Assembly (NCBI GenBank): GCA_024707325.1
Contig: JANPZY010000001.1
Location: 992,001 to 1,056,000, forward strand
Direction of reading: 5' to 3'
Source of the DNA: Opitutus sp.
GTDB taxonomy: Bacteria; Verrucomicrobiota; Verrucomicrobiia; Opitutales; Opitutaceae
Length of the DNA: 64,000 nt
In this document: positions 45,400-54,491 of the stretch, piece after piece
Numbering within the stretch: the stretch's first letter is position 1
Layout: each line of letters opens with the position of its first letter
Translations under genes and position numbers: made by a program
The notes under the pieces: generated by a model
What the model saw: only the letters and a program-made list of their open reading frames with translations
What the model was told of the DNA's origin: nothing
The model's database searches: none

Positions 45400-45480
45400 A
45401 GTTGAGAGCTGAGAGTTGAGAGCGAGCCCAAGCCGGGTCTCGTCTTCTGGCTCTCAACCCTCAACTCTCAGCTCTCAACT
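45400..45480. repeat. 21-bp inverted repeat between nadA and nadC
   Basis: AGTTGAGAGCTGAGAGTTGAG at 45400-45420 is written here in parts as AGTTGAGAGC then TGAGAGTTGAG; its exact complement lies at 45460-45480 with a 39-base spacer. The arms are low-complexity (GAGAGTTGA units). It could form a strong hairpin between nadA and nadC and uncouple their expression. Confidence 0.6.
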
Positions 45481-45493
45481 TCCTCTTCCTCCC

Positions 45494-46345
45494 ATGCTCA
45501 CGCCCCGCACCGAACACCTGATCGACCTCGCGCTCGAGGAAGACGCCGGCCTCGGCGATGTCACCAGCCGCACGATTTTCCCCGCGAACCACACGTCGAA
45601 GGCGTTCATCTCCGCGGGACACGATCTCGTGATCTGCGGCCTCGAGGTCGCCGCCCGCGTGTTCGCCAAGGTCGATCCCGCGCTGAAAGTGCAGCTCACC
45701 GCGAAAGACGGCGATCGCGTGAAAAAAGGCGGCGTGGTGCTCCGCGTCTCCGGCCCCACCGCCGCGCTGCTCACCGCGGAGCGCACCGCGCTCAATTTCA
45801 TCCAGCGTCTCACCGGCGTCGCCACGCAGGCCCGCAAGTATGCCGCCGCGGTCTCGGGCACCGGTGTCCGGATTGTGGATACACGCAAAACCACTCCCGC
45901 GTGGCGCGCACTGGAGAAATACGCCGTGCGCTGCGGCGGTTGCGTGAATCACCGCTCCTCGCTCGGCGAGCACGTGCTGATCAAGGACAACCACATCGCT
46001 GCCGCCGGCTCGCTGACGAAGGCCGTGAAACTCGCGCGCGCCGGTGCGCCGCATCTCGCGAAGATCGAGGTCGAGGCGAAGACGCTCGCCGAGGTGAAGG
46101 AAGCCGTGCGCGCCGCGGCTGACGTGATTCTTTTGGACAACATGACGCCCGCCGAAGTGCGCGCGGCCGTCGCCGTGATCGGTGGCGCCGCCGTCGTGGA
46201 AGTTTCCGGCGGCGTGAAGTTCGACACGCTGCGCGACTACGCGCTGCCCGGGGTCGACGTGATCAGCATCGGCGCGCTCACCCACTCGGCCGCCGCCGCG
46301 GATCTCAGCCTCACGCTTGTCAGCGGCCGCGCGAAGAAGCGCTGA
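45494..46345 (+). CDS. nadC: nicotinate-nucleotide diphosphorylase (carboxylating) NadC
   Basis: NadC (283 aa) converts quinolinate and PRPP to nicotinate mononucleotide. Conserved blocks are LEEDAGLGDVTSRTIF, ALNFIQRLTGVAT, VDTRKTTPAWRALEKYAVRCGG, HVLIKDNHI and GGVKFDTLRDYA. The ATG at 45494, just after the inverted repeat, matches the family start. It is followed by a gap with a CATTCTGAGCG-type repeat before nadB. Confidence 0.95.
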   Translation: MLTPRTEHLIDLALEEDAGLGDVTSRTIFPANHTSKAFISAGHDLVICGLEVAARVFAKVDPALKVQLTAKDGDRVKKGGVVLRVSGPTAALLTAERTALNFIQRLTGVATQARKYAAAVSGTGVRIVDTRKTTPAWRALEKYAVRCGGCVNHRSSLGEHVLIKDNHIAAAGSLTKAVKLARAGAPHLAKIEVEAKTLAEVKEAVRAAADVILLDNMTPAEVRAAVAVIGGAAVVEVSGGVKFDTLRDYALPGVDVISIGALTHSAAAADLSLTLVSGRAKKR

Positions 46346-46386
46346 GCGCGCTCGCGGGGAGCCACACGAAAACCCATGCCGATTTC

Positions 46387-46487
46387 TTTGTCATTCTGAG
46401 CGCAGCGAAGGATCCAGTGAGCGCAACGAAGCCGACACACAGCCGCGAAACTCCGACTGGATTCTTCGCTGCGCTCAGAATGACAAA
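46387..46487. repeat. CATTCTGAGCG-type inverted-repeat element, copy 1
   Basis: Arms of 32 bases (TTTGTCATTCTGAGCG ... and its complement ... CGCTCAGAATGACAAA) with one mismatch pair flank a 37-base centre. A second copy lies at 49159-49254. Elements with these ends occur in many unrelated bacterial genomes and behave like small non-coding repeats; no transposase is inside. Confidence 0.8.
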
Positions 46488-46598
46488 CGGGGAGATGAGT
46501 CATCGATCATTATGATTCGACGCGAACTCCGGCTTCCCAACAGAGGGTTTGATCTCCGCATCCTCTGTGTCTCTGTGGTTTATCGTTTTCGTCGATAG

Positions 46599-48157
46599 AT
46601 GCGCACTTTCCACACCGATTGCCTCGTGATTGGAGCCGGCCTCGCCGGTTGCGCTTACGCGCGCTGCGCGCCGCCCGCGCGGGTCTCTCGGTGGAACTGC
46701 TCTCGCTCGACGGCCGACTCGCCGCCAACAGCGACTGGGCGCAGGGCGGTATCATTTACGACACCTCGCCCGAGCCGGAACTGTTTGCGCGCGACATCAT
46801 CGAAGCGAGCGACCACACCGCGAATCCCGCCGCGGTGGATCAACTCGTGCGCGAGGGTCCGGCGGCGGTGAAGGAACTGCTGCTCGACGAGCTCAATGTC
46901 TCCTTCGATCGCAACGCCTCCGGCGAACTCGATCTCACGCGCGAGGGCGGCCACAGCGCGCGCCGCATCATTCACTCGAAGGACACCACCGGGCACGCGA
47001 TTCTGTCCTCCGTCGCCGATCGCGTGGACCAGACGCCGGGCATTCGCCGCCGGCTCGGCTGGGTCGCGGTGGACTTGCTCACGCTGTCGCACAACACCGT
47101 CGATGCCGCCGATCGCTATGCGCCGCTCACGTGTTTCGGTGCTTATGTTTTGGATACGGCGACGGGTGAGGTGCACGCGGTCGTCGCCAAAAAGACCATC
47201 CTCGCGACGGGCGGGCTCGGGCAGATTTTCCTCCACAGCACGAATCAACCGGGAAGCGTCGGTCACGGCGTGGCGATGGCATATCGCGTCGGCGCACGCG
47301 TCATCGATCTCGAATACGTCCAGTTTCACCCGACCGTTTTCTTCAAGAAAAACGCCCCTCGCTTCCTCATCACGGAAGCGCTGCGCGGCGAAGGCGCGGT
47401 GATCGTCAACACGCGCGGCGAGCGCATCATGGACAAGATCCATCCGCGCAGCTCACTCGCGCCGCGCGATATCGTCGCGCGCGCGATTCACGCCGAGTTG
47501 ATGGAGTCGGGCGAGGCGTGTGCGTTTCTCGATCTCAGCGCGATGAAGCCGGATTTCATCCGCGAACACTTTCCCGCCATCACCGCGCGTTGCGCGGAAT
47601 ACGGCGTCGATATCACGCGCGAGCCCGTCCCGATCGTGCCGGCGGCGCACTTCTCGTGCGGTGGCGTGCACACCGATCTGCAGGGCCGCACGAACGTCCG
47701 CCATCTCAATGCCATCGGCGAAACCGGCTGCACCGGCCTCCACGGCGCGAATCGTCTCGCGAGCACGTCGCTGCTCGAGTGCCTCACGAGTGCGAAGTTC
47801 GCCGCGCTCGCGGACATCGACGATCTGCAGCGCAATCACTTCCGACTGCCCGAGCCGCGTGAGTGGACGAGCCCCCATCGCGAGCCCGACCCCACGTTGA
47901 TCCGTCAGGACATGCAGCTTCTGCAAAGCACGATGTGGAACTATGCGGGCATTCTGCGTTCGCCGAAGCGCCTCACGCGCGCGCGCCGCATCCTGCTCGA
48001 ATTGCGCGAGGAGATTCAGAGCTTCTATCGCGACTGCCGCATCACGCGTCCGTTGATCGAGCTGCGCAACGCGGTGCAAACCGCCCTGCTCGTCGTCCAC
48101 GCCGCCGGGCTGAACCCGCGCAGCAAAGGCTGCCACCACGTCGTCGACGGCGAGTAG
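46599..48157 (+). CDS. nadB: L-aspartate oxidase NadB, frameshifted near its start
   Basis: FAD enzyme oxidising aspartate to iminoaspartate, substrate of NadA. The start MRTFHTDCLVIGAGLAGCAYA (FAD motif GAGLAG) reads in one frame to about 46660. The remaining 500 residues continue as LRAARAGLSVELLSLDG in another, including NSDWAQGGI, HSKDTTGHAI and FHPTVFF. Two extra bases in the GCGCGC run at 46659-46665 account for the break. The C-terminal helical domain (RARRILLELREEIQSFY) is complete. Confidence 0.88.
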
Positions 48158-48222
48158 CGACGTGCGCGAGTGATTGAGCGTGACGCATCTTTCCGCTCGG
48201 GAAATCGTCCTCTTTCTCCTGT

Positions 48223-49146
48223 ATGCCCCTACCCTTCTCCCGGTTCTCCGTTCCTGGACTCTTTCTTCTCATGGCCAGCGTGGTCCCACTTTCCCGCGGC
48301 GCCGACACCGGCCCTTCGATCTGGCAACGCGTGCAATGGCACGGGGAAGACGCGCTCACCTCCACCTCGCAGGGCTGGAAAGCCATCGTGTCGCTCCCGC
48401 GCGCGCGGCTCGTGCACTTCGGTCCGGCCGATCATGAGATCAATCTGCTCTTCGAAACGCCCGATCGCGGAAACCCCGCCGGCTGGGGCGGTCACCGCCT
48501 CTGGCTCGGCCAGCAGAAGGAGTGGGTAAAGATCTGGCCGCCACCCGTCTCGTGGGAAAGCAGCGCCGCGGCGCGCGTGACCGAGCGCGCAGGACAATTG
48601 CGCCTCGAGTTGTCGCCGGTCGAGGACGGCTGGCCCGATCTCGTGCGCACGTATCAGTGGCAGGGAGACACGCTCGTGTGCGGCGCGGAATTTCACGGCG
48701 GCTCGAGGCCCGCGCAGTTCATTTCCATTTTCCAGGTCCCGCGCACCGCGGAGATTCTCATGCGTGCCGATCCGGGATTGGATCTGCCCAATGGCTACGT
48801 GCAACTCCCGTCCGGCGCCGGTCCGTTTGCGCGCAAGTTCACCGAAACGGATCACGTCGAGCGCAGCGCCACCGGCCAGATCGTGCGTCTCCGCCATCTC
48901 GGCCGCATCGCGAAGCTCGGTTTCGAGCCGCAGACGATCATCGCGCACATCGCGGGCTACAAGTTGAGCGTCGCGCGCGGACCCGAAACCGGCGAACGCA
49001 TCGGCGAACCCGACGAAGGTTTTCACGCGCAGGTCTATCTCGGCCGCGAAGACGAGCCGTTCATCGAGCTCGAGCAACTCACTTCGCTGTGGGCGGGCGG
49101 CAAATCCGCGTCGGCGAGCGTTCTGCTCTCCGCGGCGAAGCGCTGA
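48223..49146 (+). CDS. secreted DUF4380-like protein
   Basis: A 307-aa exported protein with signal peptide MPLPFSRFSVPGLFLLMASVV. The mature part is beta-rich. NPAGWGGHRLWLGQQ and a VSWESSAAARV segment recall DUF4380 proteins, which look like carbohydrate-binding or mutarotase-type beta-sandwiches. The function is unknown. It is flanked by nadB and a repeat element, so it may be a single-gene unit. Confidence 0.6.
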   Translation: MPLPFSRFSVPGLFLLMASVVPLSRGADTGPSIWQRVQWHGEDALTSTSQGWKAIVSLPRARLVHFGPADHEINLLFETPDRGNPAGWGGHRLWLGQQKEWVKIWPPPVSWESSAAARVTERAGQLRLELSPVEDGWPDLVRTYQWQGDTLVCGAEFHGGSRPAQFISIFQVPRTAEILMRADPGLDLPNGYVQLPSGAGPFARKFTETDHVERSATGQIVRLRHLGRIAKLGFEPQTIIAHIAGYKLSVARGPETGERIGEPDEGFHAQVYLGREDEPFIELEQLTSLWAGGKSASASVLLSAAKR

Positions 49147-49158
49147 AAAAAACGTTTC

Positions 49159-49254
49159 TTGTCATTCTGAGCGAAGCGAAGAATCCAGTTCGCACTTCGT
49201 CGCGGCTGACGGCTGCAGGTCTCTCACTGGATTCCTCGCTTCGCTCACAATGAC
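49159..49254. repeat. CATTCTGAGCG-type inverted-repeat element, copy 2
   Basis: Left arm TTGTCATTCTGAGCGAAGCG onward (49159-49189) pairs with 49226-49254 (ACTGGATTCCTCGCTTCGC onward) with a few mismatches. The centre differs from copy 1, as expected for a repeat family where only the ends are conserved. Confidence 0.8.
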
Positions 49255-49268
49255 GGAACGATGAGCTC

Positions 49269-49763
49269 ATGGACAACGAGTGCCACTTCTCTCCCGACCG
49301 CCGCCATCGCTACAGCCTGATCCACCGCTGGAATCCGTTGTTCGGTGACCGGCTGATCATGTGGATCGGTCTCAACCCCAGCACGGCCGACGAAGCGCAG
49401 CTCGATCCGACGCTCACGCGCATCGCGAGCTTTTCGGCGCGGGAAGGCTTCGACGGTTTCTGGATGGCCAACCTCTTCGGCCTGCGCACGCCGTATCCCG
49501 AAGAGATGATGAAGGCCGACGATCCCGTCGGCCCGGAAAACGACGCCTCGCTGCTCCGTGCCGCGGACCGTTGCGAGCGCATCGTCGCCGCATGGGGCGT
49601 GTGCGGCGAATACCAGTCGCGCGCCGATGCGGTCGTGAAACTCTTCGCCGGACGCGAACTCTGGTGCCTCGGCACGACGAAGGAGGGTCATCCCCGCCAC
49701 CCGCTCTATGTCGCAGGCGCGCAACCGCTCGTGCGCTGGACGCCCGCGGCCACCGTGTCTTGA
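49269..49763 (+). CDS. DUF1643 domain-containing protein
   Basis: A 164-aa soluble protein. YSLIHRWNPLFGDRLIMWIGLNPSTADEAQLDPTLTR, seen here as blocks MWIGLNPSTADE and DPTLTRI, plus WMANLFGLRTPYP and LGTTKEGHPRHPLY, are diagnostic of DUF1643, a family of unknown biochemical role often found in mobile or accessory contexts. It begins 15 bases after the repeat element. Confidence 0.88.
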   Translation: MDNECHFSPDRRHRYSLIHRWNPLFGDRLIMWIGLNPSTADEAQLDPTLTRIASFSAREGFDGFWMANLFGLRTPYPEEMMKADDPVGPENDASLLRAADRCERIVAAWGVCGEYQSRADAVVKLFAGRELWCLGTTKEGHPRHPLYVAGAQPLVRWTPAATVS

Positions 49764-49811
49764 GGCTGTCATGAAAGTTGCGCGGCCCGGCGCAGTGCGT
49801 TGAGTGAGCGC

Positions 49812-49901
49812 ATGAGTTTTCCTCCGCGCTTCGTTTCGCAGCTCCTGCTTCGCGTGCTGTTTATCGCCGGCTCCGGTTTCGTGATCACGGCGCTGCTGTG
49901 A
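49812..49901 (+). CDS. 29-residue hydrophobic peptide, coupled to the next gene
   Basis: ATG at 49812 opens MSFPPRFVSQLLLRVLFIAG followed by SGFVITALL, a single hydrophobic helix. Its TGA stop overlaps the GTG start of the next membrane-protein gene (GTGA at 49898-49901), the usual sign of translational coupling. It may be a small membrane protein or a leader peptide controlling the downstream gene. No family is known to me. Confidence 0.45.
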   Translation: MSFPPRFVSQLLLRVLFIAGSGFVITALL

Positions 49902-50263
49902 AACGTTTCCGCTACGCGCTCGATCCGCTCTGCGTCGCAGCGTGTGCAGTGTATCTTCTCAACTCGCTCTGGTGGAAACGTCAGTTCGGCGGGCCGTTTC
50001 TGCACGGACAACTGAACGACCTCCTGCTCATCCCGGCCGCGCTTCCCTGGGTGCTTTGGCTGCAACGTCGCTGCGGGCTGCGCTCCCACGATGGTTTCCC
50101 GCGCTGGAGCGAGATCGCGTTGTATGTCTGCACGTGGTCGATCGTCGCCGAACTCATCGCTCCGCGTTTCGTGCGCGCGACGGGCGACTGGCGTGACGCC
50201 GTCGCCTACGCGGTGGGCGGACTCGCCGCCGGCGCCTGGTGGCAACGCACCGCACGATCATGA
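49898..50263 (+). CDS. small integral membrane protein
   Basis: A 121-aa protein with three to four hydrophobic segments (DPLCVAACAVYLLNSLWW, LNDLLLIPAALPWVLWL, EIALYVCTWSIVAELIAP, AVAYAVGGLAAGAWW). I do not recognise the family. The GTG start overlaps the 29-residue peptide gene, and its stop overlaps the methyltransferase start (ATGA), so three genes form one unit. Confidence 0.7.
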   Translation: MKRFRYALDPLCVAACAVYLLNSLWWKRQFGGPFLHGQLNDLLLIPAALPWVLWLQRRCGLRSHDGFPRWSEIALYVCTWSIVAELIAPRFVRATGDWRDAVAYAVGGLAAGAWWQRTARS

Positions 50264-50901
50264 GCTTCGACACGCTCGCTCCGCATTATCGGTGGATGGA
50301 GGCGGTGCTCGCCGGTCCCCGCCTCCAGCGCGCGCGCACCGCCTGGCTCGACCAGTTGCGCGATTCTCCGCGCATCCTCGTCGCGGGCGTGGGGCACGGT
50401 CCATTTCTGCCCGCACTCGTGCGCCGCGTGCCGCACGCGCAGATCACCGCGGTCGATTCCAGCATGCGCATGTTGCGTCAGTCGCTGCGTCGCGTGGGTT
50501 CGCTGCAGGCCAATATCACGTTCGTGCACGCGCGTTTGCCCGAATGGACGCCGACCAAGAACTACGACGCGATCGTCACGCACTTCTTCCTCGATTGTTT
50601 CCCGCCGGAACAACTGGCGCGGGTGATCGATGTGCTTGATTCCGCCGCGATGCGTGAAGCTCGCTGGCTCGTGAGCGATTTTGCGCTGCCGCCGCGCGGC
50701 TGGCGTCGCACCCGCGCGCGCGCGATTCACTGGTTGATGTATCGCTTCTTCCGTGTCGCCACGCGTCTGCCCGCCCATCGCTGGACGGATCCCTCGCCGC
50801 TCCTGCAAGCCCGCGGTTACCAACTCCTCGGGCGCGATGAGAGTGAGTGGGGATTGTTGCGCAGCGATTGCTGGATGCGCTCCACAGCCGACGTGCGATA
50901 G
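50260..50901 (+). CDS. class I SAM-dependent methyltransferase
   Basis: A 213-aa cytoplasmic protein with the Rossmann SAM site ILVAGVGHGPFLPAL, the acidic loop ITAVDSSMRML and motif IV DAIVTHFFLDCFPPEQL. The N-terminus FDTLAPHYRWMEAVLAGPRL resembles methyltransferases acting on small molecules or lipids. The substrate is unknown. It is the third gene of the coupled unit. Confidence 0.85.
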   Translation: MSFDTLAPHYRWMEAVLAGPRLQRARTAWLDQLRDSPRILVAGVGHGPFLPALVRRVPHAQITAVDSSMRMLRQSLRRVGSLQANITFVHARLPEWTPTKNYDAIVTHFFLDCFPPEQLARVIDVLDSAAMREARWLVSDFALPPRGWRRTRARAIHWLMYRFFRVATRLPAHRWTDPSPLLQARGYQLLGRDESEWGLLRSDCWMRSTADVR

Positions 50902-50970
50902 GCAATCGGCTGAGCGCGGGACCGGAAACCTCCCGCGGACCCGCACGCTGTTTTCGCGGTCGGGAAACGT

Positions 50971-51636
50971 ATGCAGATCTCCCGACTTCGCCCGTCCCTC
51001 GCCGCCGCGCTCATTCTCACGCTCGCCGGCTGCTCCTCCGCCTACTACGGCGCGATGGAGAAAATCGGATTCGCCAAGCGCGACATCCTGGTCGATCGCG
51101 TCGAGGAGACGCGCGAGGCGCAGGCCGAAGCCAAGGACCAATTCGCCAGCGCGCTCGAACGCTTCATCGCCGTCACCGGCGCCGACGTCGGCGAACTCCA
51201 GAGCCGCTACGACGCGCTCAACCGCGAACTCAAGCGCAGCGAAACCCGCGCCAAAGAAGTCCGCGACCGCATCGCGAGCGTGGAAGACGTAGCCGACGCG
51301 CTCTTCCGCGAATGGAAGGACGAAATCGGCCAATACACCAACGCGCGCCTGAAGAGCGAAAGCCGGCGGCAATACGACGCCACGCGCCGCCGCTACGAAG
51401 AACTTATCCGCCTCATGCGCCGCGCCGCGGATCGCATGGACCCCGTGCTCGCGACCTTCCGCGATCAGGTGCTCTTCCTGAAACACAATCTGAACGCGCG
51501 CGCCATCGCGTCGCTCAGCGCCACGCACGAAGAACTGCAGGGCGACATCACACGCCTCATCCGCGACATGGAAGCGTCGATCAAGGAAGCCGACGAGTTC
51601 ATCCAGTCGCTGCGATCGACCGAGCCCGTGCAGTAA
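50971..51636 (+). CDS. DUF2959 family lipoprotein
   Basis: A 221-aa lipoprotein. LAAALILTLAGCSSAYY is a lipobox with C21. The rest is a long charged helical region likely to form a coiled coil (KRDILVDRVEETREAQAEAKDQF, then LKRSETRAKEVRDRI and DMEASIKEADEFIQ). This matches DUF2959, a periplasmic family of unknown role. A 22-bp repeat array follows 80 bases downstream. Confidence 0.88.
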   Translation: MQISRLRPSLAAALILTLAGCSSAYYGAMEKIGFAKRDILVDRVEETREAQAEAKDQFASALERFIAVTGADVGELQSRYDALNRELKRSETRAKEVRDRIASVEDVADALFREWKDEIGQYTNARLKSESRRQYDATRRRYEELIRLMRRAADRMDPVLATFRDQVLFLKHNLNARAIASLSATHEELQGDITRLIRDMEASIKEADEFIQSLRSTEPVQ

Positions 51637-51716
51637 GAAGACGTCGCGCCCGCGTATTGGAAAAATGGAGACGCGCTGGCCGGAGTGAAGCCGCTCCGCG
51701 GCGCGACGTTGTCCGC

Positions 51717-51848
51717 CTTGTGGCTCGACGCAGACCGCACCTGGTCGCGACGTGGGACGCACCGTGGCTCGACCCGGTCCGCACTTTGTCCCGACTCGGT
51801 GCGCACTCGGTCCCGGCTCGGTGCGCACTCGGTCCCGGCTCGGCAAAT
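51717..51848 (+). repeat. 22-bp tandem repeat array before the GH9 gene
   Basis: Six units start at 51717, 51739, 51761, 51783, 51805 and 51827, each 22 bp. Copies such as ACCGTGGCTCG then ACCCGGTCCGC match the family. The array fills the gap between the DUF2959 gene and the GH9 gene and ends 66 bases before the GH9 start, so it may affect the GH9 promoter or the upstream transcript end. Confidence 0.85.
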
Positions 51849-51914
51849 GTTTGCACAGAGTCGCATTGGCGAAACGCTCGGGCCTTCGCATGGTTCGCGC
51901 CCACCCTTTACCCC

Positions 51915-54395
51915 ATGCTTCGCTGCCTACGCCCTGTTGCCACTGCCCTGCTGTTTTCCGCCGCCGTTGCGTCCCTCGCTCACGCGGACATCGCACTCTC
52001 CGAGCGCGGTTATTTTGAGAAACGCGGACTCAATGTCCTCGTGTTCAGCAATGTTTACGACGGCCTTTTCAGCGACGCGAAGATCGCCGGCGTGGAGTTG
52101 ATCCACCACGGCCAGCGCACTGCGACCAACGGCGACGTGCGTCTCGCGCCCACGCCGGGCCAGTGGGACGCCGCACCGCAAATCGTCGAGCGCAAGGTCG
52201 ATGCCGCTTCCGGCGTGATCACCGCGCACCTGCGCTATCCCGATCACGAATTCGATTTCATCGTGCGTGCCGAGGCTCGCGGCGATGCCGTGGTGCTCTC
52301 TGTCGAACTGCCAAAACCTGTTCCGGCGGCGCTCGTTGGCCGCGCGGGATTCAACCTGGAGTTTCTTCCGTCGGCCTACTTCCGCCGCACGTTTCTGATG
52401 GATAATCACAGCGGCAATCTCCCGCTGTATCCCGCCAGCGCGATGACGCGCACGTCCGACGGCGCGCTCGAGCCGCTGCCGCTCGCGACCGGCAAATCGC
52501 TCGTGCTCGCACCCGAAGATCAACAACGCCGCGTGCAACTCGTGTCCTCGAGCGGCGACATCTCGCTCTTCGATGGACGCAACCAAGCGCAAAACGGCTG
52601 GTTCGTCGCGCGCACGTTGCTGCCGGCCGATCGCACCGGCCGCGTGGTCGAGTGGACGTTGACCGCCAGCACGGTGCCCGACTGGACACGCCCGCCGGTG
52701 ATCGGTCGTTCGCAGGTCGGTTATCACCCCGCGGATCGCAAGGTCGCCGTGCTCGAGCTCGATCGCCACGACCCGCCGGCCGAGACCGTGCGCTTGTTGC
52801 GCGTCGAACCCTCGGGGAAATTCACGGAAGCGCTCGCCGGTCCGGCAACGCGCTGGGGTGCGTATTTGCGTTATGAATACGCGACCTTCGACTTCAGCGC
52901 GGTGCGTGAGCCCGGCGTTTACGTGATCGAGTATCGCGGCACCCGCACGGCGGCGTTTCGCATCGCGGCCGACGCCTACGCGGACATCTGGCACGCAAGC
53001 AACGACGTCTATCTGCCGGTGCAGATGGACCACATGTTCGTCAACGAAGCGCACCGCGTCTGGCATGGCGATCCGCACCGCGACGACGCGCGGCAGGCGC
53101 CGGTCAATCACGAACACTTCGATCTCTATGCGCAGGGACCGGAGACGGACACGCGTTTCCAACCCGGCGAACACATCCCCGGCCTCAACATCGGTGGCTG
53201 GCTCGACGCGGGCGACTTCGACATCCGCACGCAGACCAATTATCACGTCGTGCAGCAGCTCGTGCACGTGTGGGAGCGTTTTCGTCCCACGCGCGATCAG
53301 ACGACGATCGATCAGTCGCGTCGCTTCGTGGACATCCACGTGCCGGACGGCACGCCGGACATTCTGCAGCAGATCGAGCACGGCACGCTGCAACTGCTCG
53401 CGCAGCATCGCGCGGTCGGCCACGCGATCGCCGGCATCGTCGAACCCGATCTCGGTCAATATACGCACCTCGGCGACGCCGCTTCGAAAACAGACGGGCT
53501 CATCTACGATCCGCCGCTCGCGCCGGGCCAGTCCGACGGTGTCCGCAGCGGCACGCCGGACGATCGCTGGGCGTTTACCACCGAAACCTCGGCGCTGAAC
53601 TTCGGCTCGACCGCCGCGCTTGCGGCCGCGAGTCGCGCGCTGCGCGGTTATCGCGACGAACTCGCCGAGGAGTGTCTCGCCACCGCGCGCAGCGTGTGGG
53701 AGCGCGAGCACTCGCGTCCGCCGAAACTTTTCCGCCACGGCAACACCACCGGCGGCATCGTGGAGGACGAGGAGTTTCGCGCGGCGGTAGAGCTGTTGCT
53801 CGCCACGCGCGAGGCCGCCTACAGCGAGCGCGCACGAGCGCTCTGGCCGACCGTGCGTGCACGCATGGACGCCAACCTGCCGCACGCGATCCGCGCGCTG
53901 CCGCTTCTCGGCGCGGATTTTCGTGCGGAACTCGCCGACGCCGCGCGCGCGTTCAGCGAGCAAGTAGCCGATCTGCGGAAGCAAAATCCGTATGGTGTGC
54001 CGATTCACACCGGCGGCTGGGCCGGCAGCACGCAGGTGATGCGTTTCGCGAACGCGGCGTATTTGTTGCACCGCGAGTTTCCCGAGATCGTGAACGACGA
54101 GGCGGCTTTTGATGGCTTGCACTACATCCTCGGTCGTCACCCAGGTTCGGAGCTCTCGCTCGTGTCGGGGGTCGGCACGCAGACGAAGGAAGTCGCCTAC
54201 GGCAGTAACCGCGCGGATTTCTCGTTCATCGCGGGCGGCGTCGTGCCCGGTGTGCTGATTCTCAAACCGGACTTTCCCGAGAACAAAGAAGACTGGCCCT
54301 TTCTGTGGGGAGAAAATGAATACGTCGTGAACAGCGGCCCCGATTTCATGTTCCTCGCCCACGCCGCGCACGATCTCGCGACGCGGCGGAAGTGA
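51915..54395 (+). CDS. GH9 family glycoside hydrolase (cellulase-type)
   Basis: Secreted enzyme of 826 aa. A signal peptide (MLRCLRPVATALLFSAAVAS) is followed by about 240 residues of beta domain of unclear type. Next comes an N-terminal Ig-like CelD domain (PPVIGRSQVGYHPADRK) and the (alpha/alpha)6 barrel from about residue 370. The catalytic base pair is D431/D434 in GGWLDAGDFD, and E802 in WGENEYVVN is the acid; RHPGSELSLVSG is conserved. It hydrolyses beta-1,4-glucans. It converges on the GH5 gene. Confidence 0.9.
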   Translation: MLRCLRPVATALLFSAAVASLAHADIALSERGYFEKRGLNVLVFSNVYDGLFSDAKIAGVELIHHGQRTATNGDVRLAPTPGQWDAAPQIVERKVDAASGVITAHLRYPDHEFDFIVRAEARGDAVVLSVELPKPVPAALVGRAGFNLEFLPSAYFRRTFLMDNHSGNLPLYPASAMTRTSDGALEPLPLATGKSLVLAPEDQQRRVQLVSSSGDISLFDGRNQAQNGWFVARTLLPADRTGRVVEWTLTASTVPDWTRPPVIGRSQVGYHPADRKVAVLELDRHDPPAETVRLLRVEPSGKFTEALAGPATRWGAYLRYEYATFDFSAVREPGVYVIEYRGTRTAAFRIAADAYADIWHASNDVYLPVQMDHMFVNEAHRVWHGDPHRDDARQAPVNHEHFDLYAQGPETDTRFQPGEHIPGLNIGGWLDAGDFDIRTQTNYHVVQQLVHVWERFRPTRDQTTIDQSRRFVDIHVPDGTPDILQQIEHGTLQLLAQHRAVGHAIAGIVEPDLGQYTHLGDAASKTDGLIYDPPLAPGQSDGVRSGTPDDRWAFTTETSALNFGSTAALAAASRALRGYRDELAEECLATARSVWEREHSRPPKLFRHGNTTGGIVEDEEFRAAVELLLATREAAYSERARALWPTVRARMDANLPHAIRALPLLGADFRAELADAARAFSEQVADLRKQNPYGVPIHTGGWAGSTQVMRFANAAYLLHREFPEIVNDEAAFDGLHYILGRHPGSELSLVSGVGTQTKEVAYGSNRADFSFIAGGVVPGVLILKPDFPENKEDWPFLWGENEYVVNSGPDFMFLAHAAHDLATRRK

Positions 54396-54408
54396 CACTG
54401 TCCTTCAC

Positions 54409-54466
54409 CCTCTTTGCGCCCTTGGTATGAGAACTGGTTTTTGATCTCACACCAGGAGCGCGAAGG
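54409..54466. terminator. imperfect hairpin between convergent GH9 and GH5 genes
   Basis: CTTTGCGCCCTTGGTATGAGA pairs with TCTCACACCAGGAGCGCGAAG through a 12-base loop (seen in blocks CTTTGCGCCC and GAGCGCGAAG). A short T run (GGTTTTTGA) is in the loop. It is probably a bidirectional terminator. Confidence 0.45.
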
Positions 54467-54491
54467 CTGATTCTCTCTCCGCAGCGCGGTC

